Below are positions 25,622 through 35,963 of a stretch of 37,858 nucleotides of DNA, piece after piece; the first letter of the stretch is position 1, and each line of letters begins with the position of its first letter. A program made the translations under genes and the position numbers. The notes under the pieces were generated by a model. The model did not search any database. It was not told the origin of the DNA and worked only from the letters and a program-made list of their open reading frames with translations. Source of the stretch: Lasiosphaeria ovina (taxonomy: Eukaryota; Ascomycota; Sordariomycetes; Sordariales; Lasiosphaeriaceae); contig JAULSN010000019.1 in the NCBI GenBank assembly GCA_033439765.1, forward strand, positions 1 to 37,858, written 5' to 3'.

Positions 25622-25711
<90 letters not shown>
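25614..25711. repeat. CA dinucleotide microsatellite
   Basis: Nearly uninterrupted CA repeats with GCACGCA at the start, about 95 bases in all. It ends 7 bases before the ATG at 25719. Confidence 0.95.
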
Positions 25712-25714
<3 letters not shown>

Positions 25715-25718
25715 GACC

Positions 25719-25895
25719 ATGGCAGCCGTCGCTTTCGCCCTTGCCCTCGCCTTCGTCCTCCCCCTGGTCATCAGTCAATTTTTGACAGTGACGACGACGA
25801 TGATGATGACGGCGACGACGACGACGACGACGATAGAGACCATCTCGGCGGCGGGCGAAACTCTCCTCGCTCTTGGGTTTTCGCGGGGCGACTAG
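25719..25895 (+). CDS. Possible short secreted or membrane peptide
   Basis: ATG 25719 in the context GACCATGG opens a 58-residue frame to a TAG at 25893-25895. Residues 1-20 (MAAVAFALALAFVLPLVISQ) are an ideal-looking signal peptide or single membrane helix. A Thr/Met-rich segment follows, encoded by a GAC/GAT triplet tract, then a short tail ETISAAGETLLALGFSRGD. The CA microsatellite would lie in its 5' leader. No intron and no family are recognised; expression is unproven. Confidence 0.35.
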   Translation: MAAVAFALALAFVLPLVISQFLTVTTTMMMTATTTTTTIETISAAGETLLALGFSRGD

Positions 25896-26119
25896 GTCGC
25901 TATTTCGTTGTGGGCTGCTTGTATTATTGCGTATGTGTCCTGCTATTTTGTTCCCCCTTTGGCCGTCTCCATTACCCGAGCTATGCTCCCGAGACAGGCT
26001 ATTTTCTTCCTCGGCCTGAAGAGAGAGAAACTGACCGACGCCTTGTCATATTGGAATCTTGATCTCTGTTATCAAACGATACTGCTGCCGTCGCAACCCT
26101 CTCTATAGTTGCGTACGCT

Positions 26120-28048
26120 ATGGCTGGCGCTGATGCCGTTGATGCCGAGCTGTGGCACCAAGCATTCCAAAGCACATGTGAGACTGAACCACCAACTATG
26201 TATTCACCCACCTGGATCCCCTCCCGCTCCTCCCTTCTAGAGGGCGTGTTAGCCAGAGTGCTGAACCGTCGCACCCCTCCTCGGAACTGACAATCCTTTC
26301 TTCGCCGACCCCCTCTCCCGACCCCTCTCCCGACCCCTCTCCCCACCACTCCCTCGACCAAATCCCATCCTCGCCTAGTACAATCCGGCTTGTATCATCA
26401 TCTCCGCTCTCTCCCTGGGTACCAATCGGACAATACCTCGCGACAAGATGAAGATAATAGGGAAGATGGTGAAGAGAGTAGCGAGGATGATGATGACTCT
26501 GATGATGGAGAGGAGGGTAATACAAACGACGGCCCCTATTCAAGACAAGACCACTCGGACGATCCGATTCCAGCCATCCAAACTTTTTGGAAGAGTATAT
26601 CTACTAGGAATACGAAATACTCACTCGAGTCGTTCCTCACAGTAGCCGTACTATTAACAGCCCTGGCCAAATAACTCCGGAACCCCTCCCTTCGCAAGTT
26701 ACTTCGAAGTGCACGTGTAACTTATTCGGTTCTCCAGCGAAGAACCAATAGTAGATCATGCGCAGTTTTACGTACTGAGTTACTCGCATTGCAAAAGGCC
26801 GGGGGCTTTGAGAACTTTGCAGACTCGGCCAAGTGTTCTCTACCTGGTCCCGACAAACCAGTATGAGTATCATATGCCGGATGTTTCTAATGTGGAATGG
26901 AATGGGTCGATACTGGTCTGAAGGAGTTTTGGCCCAAGTTATCGTTATCACAGCATGCGTGCGCACATCTGAAAGACCTGCTTATGAATCTCTATAGTCC
27001 ACGACGTTCCCATCAACCTTCATACCCAGTGGGTACGTACCGACAAAGAGGGAGACACTGCGCATAGGCCCGGATATTAATGATAGTTGGAGTGCTTCTT
27101 TTTACTGGGTTCTCGCCCCAAGACTGCCAACCGCGCCTTACTCAACTACTCGGCCTTTATCTCCGTAGTAGTGGGGTTTCCAGGCGAGCACACGACGTTT
27201 TATCTCGCCTTGGAGTCTCGTCGTCGTACCAAGCCACTCGTCGATTTAATAGGTACTCTCTCCACCCAAGCAACGGTATTATACCCTCGCTAATTACCTC
27301 CTAGGTCACCGCGCCCATCTACGAAAGAGGGTTACTGTAACGGGTAGCAAATATTAAAGCATCTTCAACTTGACGCAGGTATGCTTCGATTTTGTGTACG
27401 ATAATTAATTTTAATTTTACAGACGATCGCGTCCAAGGACTTGGTATTTGGAGCAAACGTCATATGACCAACCTCCCCAAACCTCCCTTATCGTCTCCCA
27501 CCCAGGAAATCACCGCCCCCTTTACAATATCACAATGGCGTCCAGGCACTTCATTCCGCAGGCCGTGGGTTCGTTACTTATCTTGCACCCACAACAACCA
27601 ATCTTTATCAGGGAAGCCACTGCGTCCCTCATACAGAATTGGCATGCGCTCAATGTTCGGGAGAGCGGCCCCACCACCTACTTTCCTGGACCAGCCCCGT
27701 GGCAATCCATTCCCATATATCGCCAGACCTACGGCGGATAAGACCCTTTATCCTACAGCCACCCGCTATCAGCGAGAACGAAGGCGAGATTGCTGGGGTT
27801 TGACCGTGTGCACGACAAATTCCCCCTTGATATCTTGAAATCTGAAGCGAGAGCACACTTTGAGGGTATATGGGTCGACTGCTTTCTGGTGTAACGGCGA
27901 TCAGCTTCACTACGGGCGTATGTATATACGCCGTATTGTTCGCGTCACGGTTCGAAGCCAAGCGAGGAGGCATATGAACGAACGACGGGCAATGGCTACT
28001 TCCGGTGCCTGCGCACCTGCTGCTGGGGCTCGATATCGACGTTAAGCG
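26120..28048 (+). pseudogene. Degenerate DUF6589-type gene, 5' and middle part
   Basis: Protein-like segments occur in order but in changing frames with stops: MAGADAVDAELWHQAF from 26120; a Ser/Glu/Asp-rich linker near 26450-26560; IQTFWKSISTRNTKYSLESF near 26570-26640; LGLYLRSSGVSRRAHDVLSR and LGVSSSY near 27146-27230; YDN followed in another frame by FTDDRVQGLGIWSKRHMTN near 27398-27475; NGDQLHYGRMYIRRIVR near 27893-27945. The order fits the fungal DUF6589 family, large proteins common in repeats: FW/KYSLESF, SGxSRxxxDVLxxLGxSxSY, YDNxNF, GDQ. I know the family from memory and have no search. The gene is not functional. Confidence 0.5.
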
Positions 28049-28054
28049 CGGATA

Positions 28055-28835
28055 TAGTTCGTCGAGCTATAAAAGACTCTGGATTGCCGGCTTTTGTTTG
28101 GCTTGCGAAAAGAGCTATGCACCCCTAAGGCTTGAGGAGAGAAGGCTCGAATTCGCGCGCGCGTGATGCTGGAAAAATACCCCGAAGGATAGGGACTGGC
28201 ATACGGTGCGCTTTTCTGACGAGTGCCACTTTGGCTGGGGGGACCCTAAGGAAAAAGGTCCATATCCTTAGGAAAACCAGGGTAACGTTATTGCCCTGAC
28301 TTGTATTGTTGAGAGGGCCCAGCTAGCTGAAGAAGACCAAAAACGGCTGTATTGTTGAGTAGCTGTGGTGGGTTACGGCCTCAAATCTGATCTGGTTTGG
28401 TATAACGTACCTGAGGAATTCGAATGGAGAGATGAGCTTGAAGGTCTACCGGGACGAAATCCTCGAGCCACAGTCGTTGGGCGTTGGTTGCGAGAGGGCC
28501 AGGACTTCGTGCTGGAGGAAGATAGCGATTCTGGGCACGGTATAGGAAAGCAGAAGATGGTCAGGACCTGGAAGAAAAAAACGAGCTAGAATACTTTAAC
28601 TGCAGCGGTTCCCTAGATATTCCACCTATAGAAAAAGCCTGGCTCTTACCAAAGGAATGGGTAAGAAAGCGACCTTATTAGGACATTGAAATCGTTAGGG
28701 ACCTGGCTGAAGAGGGATGGGAGGCCCTCAAGTAGTCAACAATTAACAAATGGGTCAATAATATCCCTCAGATCCTTGAGGACTGTATATAACTAGAAGG
28801 CGTAATTACAGGGCATTAAAATGCAATTGGTTTTA
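28055..28835 (+). pseudogene. Tc1/mariner-superfamily transposase relic
   Basis: Allowing stops, one frame reads RRLEFARA, a stop, DWHTVRFSDECHFGWG, a TAG at 28269, NVIALTCIVERAQLAEEDQK, a TGA at 28356, VVGYGLKSDLVWYNVPEE, FVLEEDSDSGHG; then after a frameshift at the A-run 28575-28581 NELEYFNCSGSLDIPPIEKAW and WVRKRPY. The three acidic catalytic positions are visible: D in FSDE (28218), D in EEDSDSGHG (28521 or 28527), D in SLDIPPIE (28616). Such a domain integrates by DDE chemistry at TA sites; this copy has at least three stops and one frameshift. The N-terminal DNA-binding part is barely recognisable, and terminal inverted repeats were not identified. Confidence 0.72.
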
Positions 28836-28869
28836 TCTATTCTGGCCTACATTTGGCTGTGTTCTAGAT

Positions 28870-30009
28870 GCTCAAAGTGGTGTGCCCTTTTTTTTGTCGG
28901 GCGCGTGCTGCGTTATTCCATATCCTTGTGAACCTCTCCAACCTCATTTTTAAACAGTTCTGGCCCCTCGTTGAGCTAGACGTGCGGGGGCCTTGGAAGG
29001 GGGCAGAAGATACACCAGAGGGGCACGGAGTACGTACCACTATGCAGTCCATCTCCTGGAGGATGCGTGCAACTCCCACATGTTGGTAGCTTTTGGTCGA
29101 CGACCTTGTTAGAGGCGGGGTTGTCCGACACGATGATGTTATGGCCAGTACCGTCCAGGCGGCTATATTTTCCATGGCGTGGCGCCTGGCGTACTGGAGG
29201 CCAAGCTTGCCGCCGCCATTGAGGAGCGCATTTTCAGCAAGGCCAGCTGGGTTGTTGGTGACGGGCTTGATACTCATACTCGAAGCACCTACCCGTACCT
29301 CGCTATTGTCCGGCACCTTTTAGTTCTCCGTCAGGCTGTTCGACTAGGCGATTATGGCGTCATCAGGGAGATGGTCCGCAACTTGCCGCTCTTGTTTTAT
29401 GGGGGGTGCAAGGCCACGGACTACGGGGCCCGAGATGCTCTATTTCGCGTGGCGTGGCGTGACTTCTGCACCCAGACGTTACTGACAGGGACCATTCCGA
29501 CGGTATTCTACGCTCTAGTCTTGAAATTCGCTGCACTACAGCCGGCAGTAGTGGCTGGAAGCAATTTATTAACATGGCGCTCGACATCAAGAAACAATCG
29601 CAACTCGACGCACAACGCGTTCGTTACCTTCATACGCCTGGCTGTATTGGGACCCTACACTGCCGCCATCCGCAAGACACTCGAGAACCAGTTTGGGGCG
29701 GGTAATCGTGGAACGCACACTGTTCCATCGACTTCCGTGGACCAGATTGAGTACGCCTGCACCATTCACCGGGACAGTCGGACACGCGCCCAACGCGGGG
29801 TGCCAGATGACGTATTCGACGCCCCTGACCTTTGGGCTGACGGCGTCAGCGCGCTATTGCGGGACAAGCTTCGCGTATTTAACGCCAAGGAAATCCGCCC
29901 CAGGGGGGTTGTCGATCAGGTGGGGGTTCGAGATATTCTATATGGGGAGGAGGATTTCGTGTCGGGACGGGGATCGGGCGTATCGCGGGGAGGGCCAGTC
30001 TGGATCTGA
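28870..30009 (+). pseudogene. Degenerate DUF6589-type gene, 3' part
   Basis: After the transposase relic the DUF6589-like pattern resumes: FWPLVELDVRGPWKGAEDTP near 28957-29017, then from about 29200 a long open frame with EAKLAAAIEERIFSKASWVV, LLVLRQAVRLGDYGVIREMV and ATDYGARDALFRVAWRDF. The motif of a helix with RxxxxxGDxGxIxxM followed by YxxExL-like sequence is typical of the C-terminal part of that family. The frame is open to 30009 but has no fitting ATG, and the end beyond about 29560 may have shifted frame. It is treated as the 3' half of the gene interrupted at about 28.05 kb. Confidence 0.5.
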
Positions 30010-30185
30010 AGACGATGGTAGCGATATTGAAGGTAACGGTTGAGTACGTAGGAGCAAGTAATAAAATGCTGGCAATGGGTTGGACACGTCGATTGTGTAT
30101 GTTGCTAAGGCGACGTATGGGCACGTCTTTATCTCCCCGTATCTTACACCTAGCCACATGTGGAAACCCGACTACAGTCTCGAAG

Positions 30186-30290
30186 GGCAGTTAAACCAGT
30201 GTGTTTGTCTGGCCGAGGGGGCAGTTAAACCAACGTCTTTGTCTAGCCGAGGGGGGCAGATAAACCAGTTGGTTTGCCCGGGCTATAGGC
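30186..30290. repeat. Three tandem ~35-bp units
   Basis: GGGCAGTTAAACCAGTGTG, GGGCAGTTAAACCAACGTC and GGGCAGATAAACCAGTTGG, each followed by TTTGTCTGGCCGAGG-like sequence. Confidence 0.8.
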
Positions 30291-30674
30291 GCTATTATCG
30301 AGCAAATGTAGCATAAACTAGGATCAATCATATTGTGGCTGCACCATAGCAAAAGACATACGAGCAATATAACGGGCCGAGGCCTTCGGATTGAGCTACT
30401 TTTTGCCTCCATACAGGGCGTATTGGTGGCTCGAATATAGGAACTATTCATTTGTTAGATAGCGCGCATGTCGAAAATTATGGCCTGTCGCGAATATGCC
30501 GATGGTCTTTTGTTGCTTATAATATTATATAAGTATATAATGCGCCGATACGCGTTGGTCGCGATCCAAGCACTGTACTATAGTAAAAGACAGCATCTTA
30601 AGCCTAAGACGGCATTCTTCGGTCCCGAAGCGCGGGGTCCTTGAGGCGAAAAATTACAGTCCTACACGGAATAA
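30290..30674. other. AT-rich spacer without a gene
   Basis: No protein-like frame. CAATATAACGGGCCGAGG and surrounding sequence have no partner in the window that I can see. A long run of TA-rich sequence lies at 30517-30542. Confidence 0.5.
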
Positions 30675-30735
30675 CCACGCAGATACAAAACAACTACACA
30701 GATACAAAACAACCACGTAGATACAAAATAACGCT
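30675..30735 (+). promoter_or_regulatory. Triplicated, altered TATA module of coiled-coil gene copy B
   Basis: Three ~20-bp units of the form ACRYAGATACAAAAYAAC. The single corresponding unit at copy A is ACACAGATATAAAACAAC with a true TATAAA. Here all three units carry TACAAAA, a one-base change in the box. The CGCTCCC and GCCTCGGCTCT that follow match copy A. Confidence 0.65.
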
Positions 30736-30794
30736 CCCCGCCGCCTCGGCTCTGGACGTGCGGACCCCAGGAGCTACCAACTCCATCGAAAGTC

Positions 30795-31250
30795 TCTTTC
30801 GCTCGTCTTTTTTCGCTCGTCTCCCGCAAGCTTTTACCTTTACCATTCTATTCTTTCGCTCGTCTCCCCCGCAAGCTTTTACCGTCGCCATTCTATTCTT
30901 TCGCTCGTCTCCCGCAAGCTTTATCTTTGCCATTCTATTCTTTCGCTCGTCTCCCCCGCAAGCTTTTACCGTCGCCATTCTATTCTTTCGCTCGTCTCCC
31001 GCAAGCTTTATCTTTGCCATTCTATTCTTTCGCTCGTCTCCCCTACAAGCTTTTACCGTCGCCATTCTACTCTTTCGCTCGTCTCCCGCAAGCTTTATCT
31101 TTGCCATTCTATTCTTTCGCTCGTCTCCCGCAAGCTACACCCTCGCCATTCTACTCTTTCGCTCGTCTCCCGCAAGCTTTATCTTTGCCATTCTATTCTT
31201 TCGCTCGTCTCCCGCAAGCTTCACCCTCGCCATTCTATTCTCGCGTTGCC
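30795..31250 (+). repeat. Leader minisatellite of coiled-coil gene copy B
   Basis: About ten units of 40-46 bases with TTTCGCTCGTCTCCCGCAAG, CTTTTACCGTCGCC or CTTTATCTTTGCC, and ATTCTATTC. Copy A has only one TTTCGCTCGTTC at this place, so the unit expanded after the copies separated. The open frame through the array is a repeat artefact. Confidence 0.85.
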
Positions 31251-31266
31251 ATTTCGCACCCTCGCA

Positions 31267-32044
31267 ATGGACCCCCTCCCCGAGCCTGATGTTCAATCTC
31301 AGCGCATTACCAACGTTGGTGCTATTCAAAACCAGAACAACACCCTCGCTGACCTCCAGACTCAGCGGGTTCAGCAAATAACCCAGCGCATGGCGCAAAG
31401 ACACCAGGAATGGAACCAGAAACGGGAGCAAAGGAACCAGGAATGGAACCAGCGCAACGAGCAATGGAACCAGCGCAACGAGCAATGGAACCAGCGCATG
31501 GCGCAAAGGAACCAGGAATGGAACCAGCGCAACGAGCAATGGAACCAGCGCATGGCGCAAAGGAACCAGGAATGGAACCAGCGCTTCGATGCTCTCAGAA
31601 ACCGCCAAAACCAGGAATGGAACCAGAAACGGGAGCAAAGGAACCAGGAATGGAACCAGCGCTTCGATGCTCTCAGAAACCGCCAAAACCAGGAATAGAA
31701 CCAGCTCTCAGATGTTCTCAGAAACCCCCAAAACAGTCTTCGAGATTGCTGCCGTGAATGCATGCTTGCTTCGCGCCGACGGCGCCCCTATTCTCTAGCG
31801 ACCCGTCGATATCCGCGCAGTTCCTAATTTCCCCGTAACGTTCCCCCCAGCTCTATACGATAGATAGTATGTATTATTTATTCTTCTATTCTTTATTCTT
31901 CTGGAGAAGCGGTACTAACTCTTATTAGACGCTACTGCGAATGCTACATCTTGCCCGCCCTCGGCATCCAACTCCCCCCCCAAATACGTCCTCGGCCAAT
32001 AAATAGGGGAGTATTGTTACGCGTAAGTGGATTCTGAAATAAGG
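31267..32044 (+). pseudogene. Coiled-coil protein gene copy B, repeat-expanded and broken
   Basis: ATG 31267 begins MDPLPEPDVQSQRITNVGAI, related to MDAHALPEPNAI of copy A. It continues with 10-12 copies of an NQEWNQR- or NEQWNQR-type heptad and two RFDALRNRQ units, an expanded version of the coiled coil of copy A. A TAG at 31696-31698 replaces the expected Trp (TGG). Beyond it a frameshift near 31730 leads to FEIAAVNACLLRADGAPIL, a further TAG, then VPNFPVTFPPALYD. The intron (from about 31870, acceptor TTATTAG at about 31928) and exon 2 (ALGIQLPPQ-like) are decayed. The last recognisable codons, KWILK and TAA, end near 32044. Confidence 0.7.
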
Positions 32045-32260
32045 GGAGAGCATTCTACGTAAGTGGATTCAGAAATAAGAAAAAGAGGGGGGGATATATG
32101 GGACTGGAAGGCCCGACCACCATACCATGCCCACACCCATCCCACGGGCGCAAATTATCCATTTCTACACAAGATAACTAGCAAAAAAGCACTCAATCCT
32201 CTTCTTCGGCCTCTCTACATTGCTCAAGCCCACGGGAGATTATTTTCCGTGCTTCTTCGA
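32045..32260. other. 3' flank of coiled-coil copy B
   Basis: GAGCATTCTACGTAAGTGG and ATTCAGAAATAAG repeat the terminal segment as at copy A, followed by GGGGATATATGGGACTGGAAGG. A diverged copy of that last string follows the end of copy C (minus strand, near 23232-23252). No gene is seen. Confidence 0.55.
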
Positions 32261-32868
32261 TTATATATAGCTGATTTGGCGCCCGGGGCCGGTCTTTTTC
32301 GCTTGGGGGGTTAATTGACTGGCTTTTTGGGCGTCGTCAATATCCTGAATACGTGTAAATTTCTCATTTCCATCTTCGTATACCCTCTTACGCGTACGAG
32401 GCTTTGAAGCCTCTAATTCGGTCGTGAGATGCGTAAGTTGTGCCTTCAAAGGCGCGATCTCTGTATTCTTCAGATCCAGGGACCTCCCTACCTTAGTAAA
32501 TAAGGCCGTTATATATCGGTGAGCCAGGCTAAGGGCATTCCGAATACTGTCTCCATATATCGCTCGCCTACGGTCTTTTTCGTGCCAGCCTCATTAAATA
32601 TAGCTTGAGCGAATTTCTGGACCTGACGACGGCTAGGCGCACGCCCTGCAGCTTCCTCATTGAGGCACCACTCGGCTAGGAAGCTTTCCTGCGCATCGGA
32701 GAGGTTTCTTTGGGTTTGTTTGCTTTTTGCTCGATTTTCTGCGCCATGGATGCGTTTGCAGAGGGTGGAGGAAGGGATGCCATGTAACTCGGCGGCGTCC
32801 TTCTGCAAAGCGCCTTTCTCAATAGCAAGTACTTCAGCTTCAATGAACTGCTGGCGACGGTCCGACAT
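32261..32868 (-). pseudogene. pogo-type transposase relic lacking its catalytic core
   Basis: From ATG 32868 the minus strand encodes 119 residues with an N-terminal psq-type helix-turn-helix (IEAEVLAIEKGALQKDAAEL, then HGIPSSTLCKRIHG) and the start of a CENP-B/Tc5-like second domain (LSDAQESFLAEWCLNEEAAG, RAPSRRQVQKFAQAI), ending after GERYMETVFGMPLAWLTDI. In another frame it passes at once to LAHRYITALFTKVGRSLDLK, LKAQLTHLTTELEASKPRTR and KRVYEDGNEKFTRIQDI, which is the C-terminal tail pattern of fungal pogo transposases. The 200 or more residues with the DDE motifs that should lie between are absent. This suggests an internally deleted, non-autonomous element. Confidence 0.65.
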
Positions 32869-33640
32869 GGCCTATTTTGAAGTAATTTGGGCTTGATTTG
32901 ATGAAGTTGTGGTGTTTTGAAGTTGTAGGGTGGGAAATCAGATGACAGGGGCAGAGATTTCGTTGTGGCTGAAACTTTTTGGCACTTGACGCCTTCAAGC
33001 CTGAGCTGCCCTCTCTTTAACTTGAACTACCTCTTACTACACAGATGATGGGCGCAGAGGTCGAACCGATGGAAATGATTAATAGACTTGGCTTTCCTTC
33101 CCAACCATGCGCGCAGATGCCAACCCGGAATGTCGAGGCTAACATTGTGGGACAGCATATCTTGCTGCACAAGCGGGCCCTGTCGAACGAGAACCGTAGC
33201 GTGGATATTGGAGAAATGCTGGATGGGACAGGCCCATGAATTTCATCCGACACTGTGGCGGGTTCGCACCCACCTCTTGTCTGACGCTTCCATCCATCGC
33301 GTAGTAAATAAACCCTGCACTGCTACCCCCTGTCTCCAAGTGCTGTCGGGCCGCCTGCAGACCCCTTCCTAATTCATAGAGTCGTCATCTTCCTCGGGCC
33401 AGGCTCAGCAGAGCAGCAAGGTGAATCAGCGGCTGGCCCATATTGCTTGGCGAATGTCGTCGACTTTATCTCGTCTGTCCCTCGGCATTGCATCTCTCGT
33501 CGAGTTCAGCACACGCTCATCTGGCTTCAGATCACCAACATTCACCACCGGCCGGCCGGTTCACAGATCGCTACGAAACATCATGCCCAAGATGTTCGAG
33601 AAGTGCTCGAAATGGGCTGAGACGTGCTCGACTTTTTCTC
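32869..33640. other. Region without a recognised gene
   Basis: Short frames lie on both strands (for example minus 33339-33139, starting METGGSSAGFIYYAMDGSV). None matches a family I know. Part may belong to the pogo element or to the relic at 33639-34850. Confidence 0.4.
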
Positions 33641-34850
33641 AAGTCCTCAGAACGCTTCCACGAAGTGTCTCCTCCCAGGCGTTGACGATCGCTTTGCTGC
33701 CTTTATTTGCTTCCATCATCAGGAGACTATCATCGATCTGGGTTTGGGTCTCAATCATTTTGTCTTTCAGTTGCGATTTGGTTAGGTTATTGAGGTTGCC
33801 GGCTTCGCCGTCTGTCTCTGGGAGCTCATCATTCGAGCTGGAGTCATCTTCGGGTTTTTCTGGTTTCTTCGACTTCTCTGGCTTTGGTCCTGTGTCATCT
33901 TCCTGGTTACCGAATAGCCGATTGAGGTTTATTAGCGGCATGTCCGCTTCTTTTGCAAAAGTGACTTGTTCCTAGTGCTTGTTTCTCCAGTTATGCTGTA
34001 CCAATCAGATCCCTCCCAGAAGTCGGATGGGAGATCAAGGTCCGTGATTGTCCACATGAGATCCATGTCTCTGAAAGGTCCTCGTATCTCTTTTGGTATT
34101 TGAGGTCCCTGGTATCCCTTTCCTTGTTTCTTCGCCTTATCGCTATTGGCGTCTAGGATCATGAGGGCCACCCATTTTTCTGGTCCTCCGATAGCAGGAA
34201 TGGTTGGCTCTGTAGTCTGGTCGTCGAAGTCCTTCCACGTGGGATATTCATCTGCCTGCTCAAGGTATTTTTCTACTTTGGTGAAGCCTGGTGTCAATTT
34301 CTTGTATAGTTGGTGGTTGCTTGGACTTGCATGTGGGGTTGTGCGGTTGAGCTCCCTATAAACCAAGTTGACGTCGATTTCCTTGCGTATTTTTTCCCCA
34401 GGTGTCCGTGTAGTTCTTTATCCAGGTGTATGGTGGTACGTTCTCGATCGTCTTCTTTGCGGCATTGTCCGCCAGACCCCGACTTTCCTCGAGAGGTACC
34501 TGACTTTCTTGGAAGTGTGCTTGAACATCACCCTCGGCAACAAACCGGTCATTATAGTCGCCTACATCATCGTCATTCTTTTAATCCATAGCTTCACAAT
34601 GCTGCCCAAGGCCACGCCGGTCATCACCTTGGCACTGGGTGATGTCATCTCCCGCTCAACGCACTTGCTCAAAATTCTTGCCTTCTGTAGCGGAAAACAG
34701 AGGTTTCCTCCCCCGGAAAGCAGTGCTCATTATCGCTCTCTTACTCTCGGTCACTGGGACCACTTTTTTTCCCTCCCTCGCCCCGTTTCGCCGACACGGG
34801 TAGTCAGAAGTATGAACGGTCGGTGCATTTAATATTTGCTCGTCCATGCC
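33639..34850 (-). pseudogene. Disabled minus-strand gene of unknown family
   Basis: Reading from 34850 downwards, protein-like pieces occur in shifting frames: TIENVPPYTWIKNYTDTWGK near 34480-34390; then a long frame (34366-33932) with NLVYRELNRTTPHASPSNHQ just upstream, VEKYLEQADEYPTWKDFDDQ, GPEKWVALMILDANSDKAKK and DLDLPSDFWEGSDWYSITGE; then after a one-base shift near 33965 VTFAKEADMPLINLNRLFGN, a Lys/Glu/Pro/Asp-rich stretch and a helical end to 33639. At least two frameshifts and several stops break it. It may be a mobile-element gene, since it lies beside the pogo relic, but no motif decides this. Confidence 0.4.
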
Positions 34851-35700
34851 ATCATCGCTCAGGTATGCATGCGGTCGGCTCTATTTTGATATGCAATCAG
34901 AAGAAAGTTGACATGAAACGACCTAAAGAATATATCACTGGCATCTGGCTTTCTGCGGATTATGGGAAAGTGTCCATTCGTCCATTACTCTGGGGATGAA
35001 TCTGGAACGCCCATTATGCATGTGGCTCACCACGTGCGATGGCTAAAGCTTCGCCTATTTATATCAAGAGTCCCAACAATCACACCGGATACAGTCAAGC
35101 ACACACCAAAGCACGGCCCTGTGATTATTGAATATTCACTTTGCGACTGCTGCGATAATTTTCCCAGGAGACGACCCGGCTTTGTATCGCAGAGATTCCT
35201 GGTTCTGGTCCAGATTCTGGGACGGCGACACGAAACGGGCCTGGGCCAGCATCCTCTGCATGTTCCTATGGTTCCTTGGCATCATGTATCAGCCCTCTCA
35301 TTCATCTCAATCTCCCTCTCCAGCTATATATATGCATACTGAGGACGGATGTGGTGAGTCCAGTGCCCCGGAACGACTCTGCTGCAGTGTGGAGACGGTA
35401 TATGCCGATATGTCAGAAACCAAGGGTGAGGTGAGCGAATTACTTCGAGGATAGGCACCTATGTAGGGCTGTCGGGTCCCTTACGTACTCACTCATCTTA
35501 TATAAGGAGGAGGAAACATTAGATCTCGGGCTCTCCGGCCTTAAGAGCTGCCTTCTATAGTCAGTCAGTTCACCAGGCAGCCACCGTGCGTGCGGGCAGG
35601 TCTCTGAGCTACTGTCACGTCGTAGACGCAATGCTGCTTTTATATCACACTCTTTTTAATATCTGAGTACCAGTGTGAGTATTCCCATTAGTCGGCTCTA
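34850..35700. other. Region without a recognised gene
   Basis: An ATG at 34962 opens 126 residues (MGKCPFVHYSGDESGTPIMH onwards), and an overlapping frame from about 35128 includes PGDDPALYRRDSWFWSRFWD. The second looks protein-like but has no known domain and no intron that would complete it. It is possibly another relic. Confidence 0.35.
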
Positions 35701-35784
35701 AGATGCCTCGGCCCTCCCCAGACGTAGAATACCTTAACCAGCGCCTAGTCCACAAACTCTTTCTCCACCTAATAAGCCTCTATC

Positions 35785-35885
35785 GCCCACTTCATCACCC
35801 GCTTCATCACCCGCTAAGTAGGACGGGTCGCCCACTCTATCGCCCGCTTCTTAAGGCAACCCATCGTCGCCCGCTTCATTACCCG
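35785..35885. repeat. Short tandem repeat (CATCACCCGCTT)
   Basis: Variants of CACCCGCTTCATCACCCGCT and CGCCCACTCTATCGCCCGCTT recur five or six times before the AT-rich tail begins. Confidence 0.6.
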
Positions 35886-35963
35886 TAATTATTAGTATTA
35901 TAAGGTACCTGAATATCTCTAAAGTACTATATAGTTAGTCCGTGCCCGGAATACCTTAAAGTG

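Noticed and set aside
30641..31381. 246-residue frame rich in Phe, Ser and Pro
   Set aside because: It is the translated leader minisatellite of coiled-coil copy B and overlaps that gene in another frame.
31135..31763. Minus-strand frames with VPLLVALVPFLVP- or WFHSWFL-type repeats
   Set aside because: Antisense of the heptad repeats of coiled-coil copy B.
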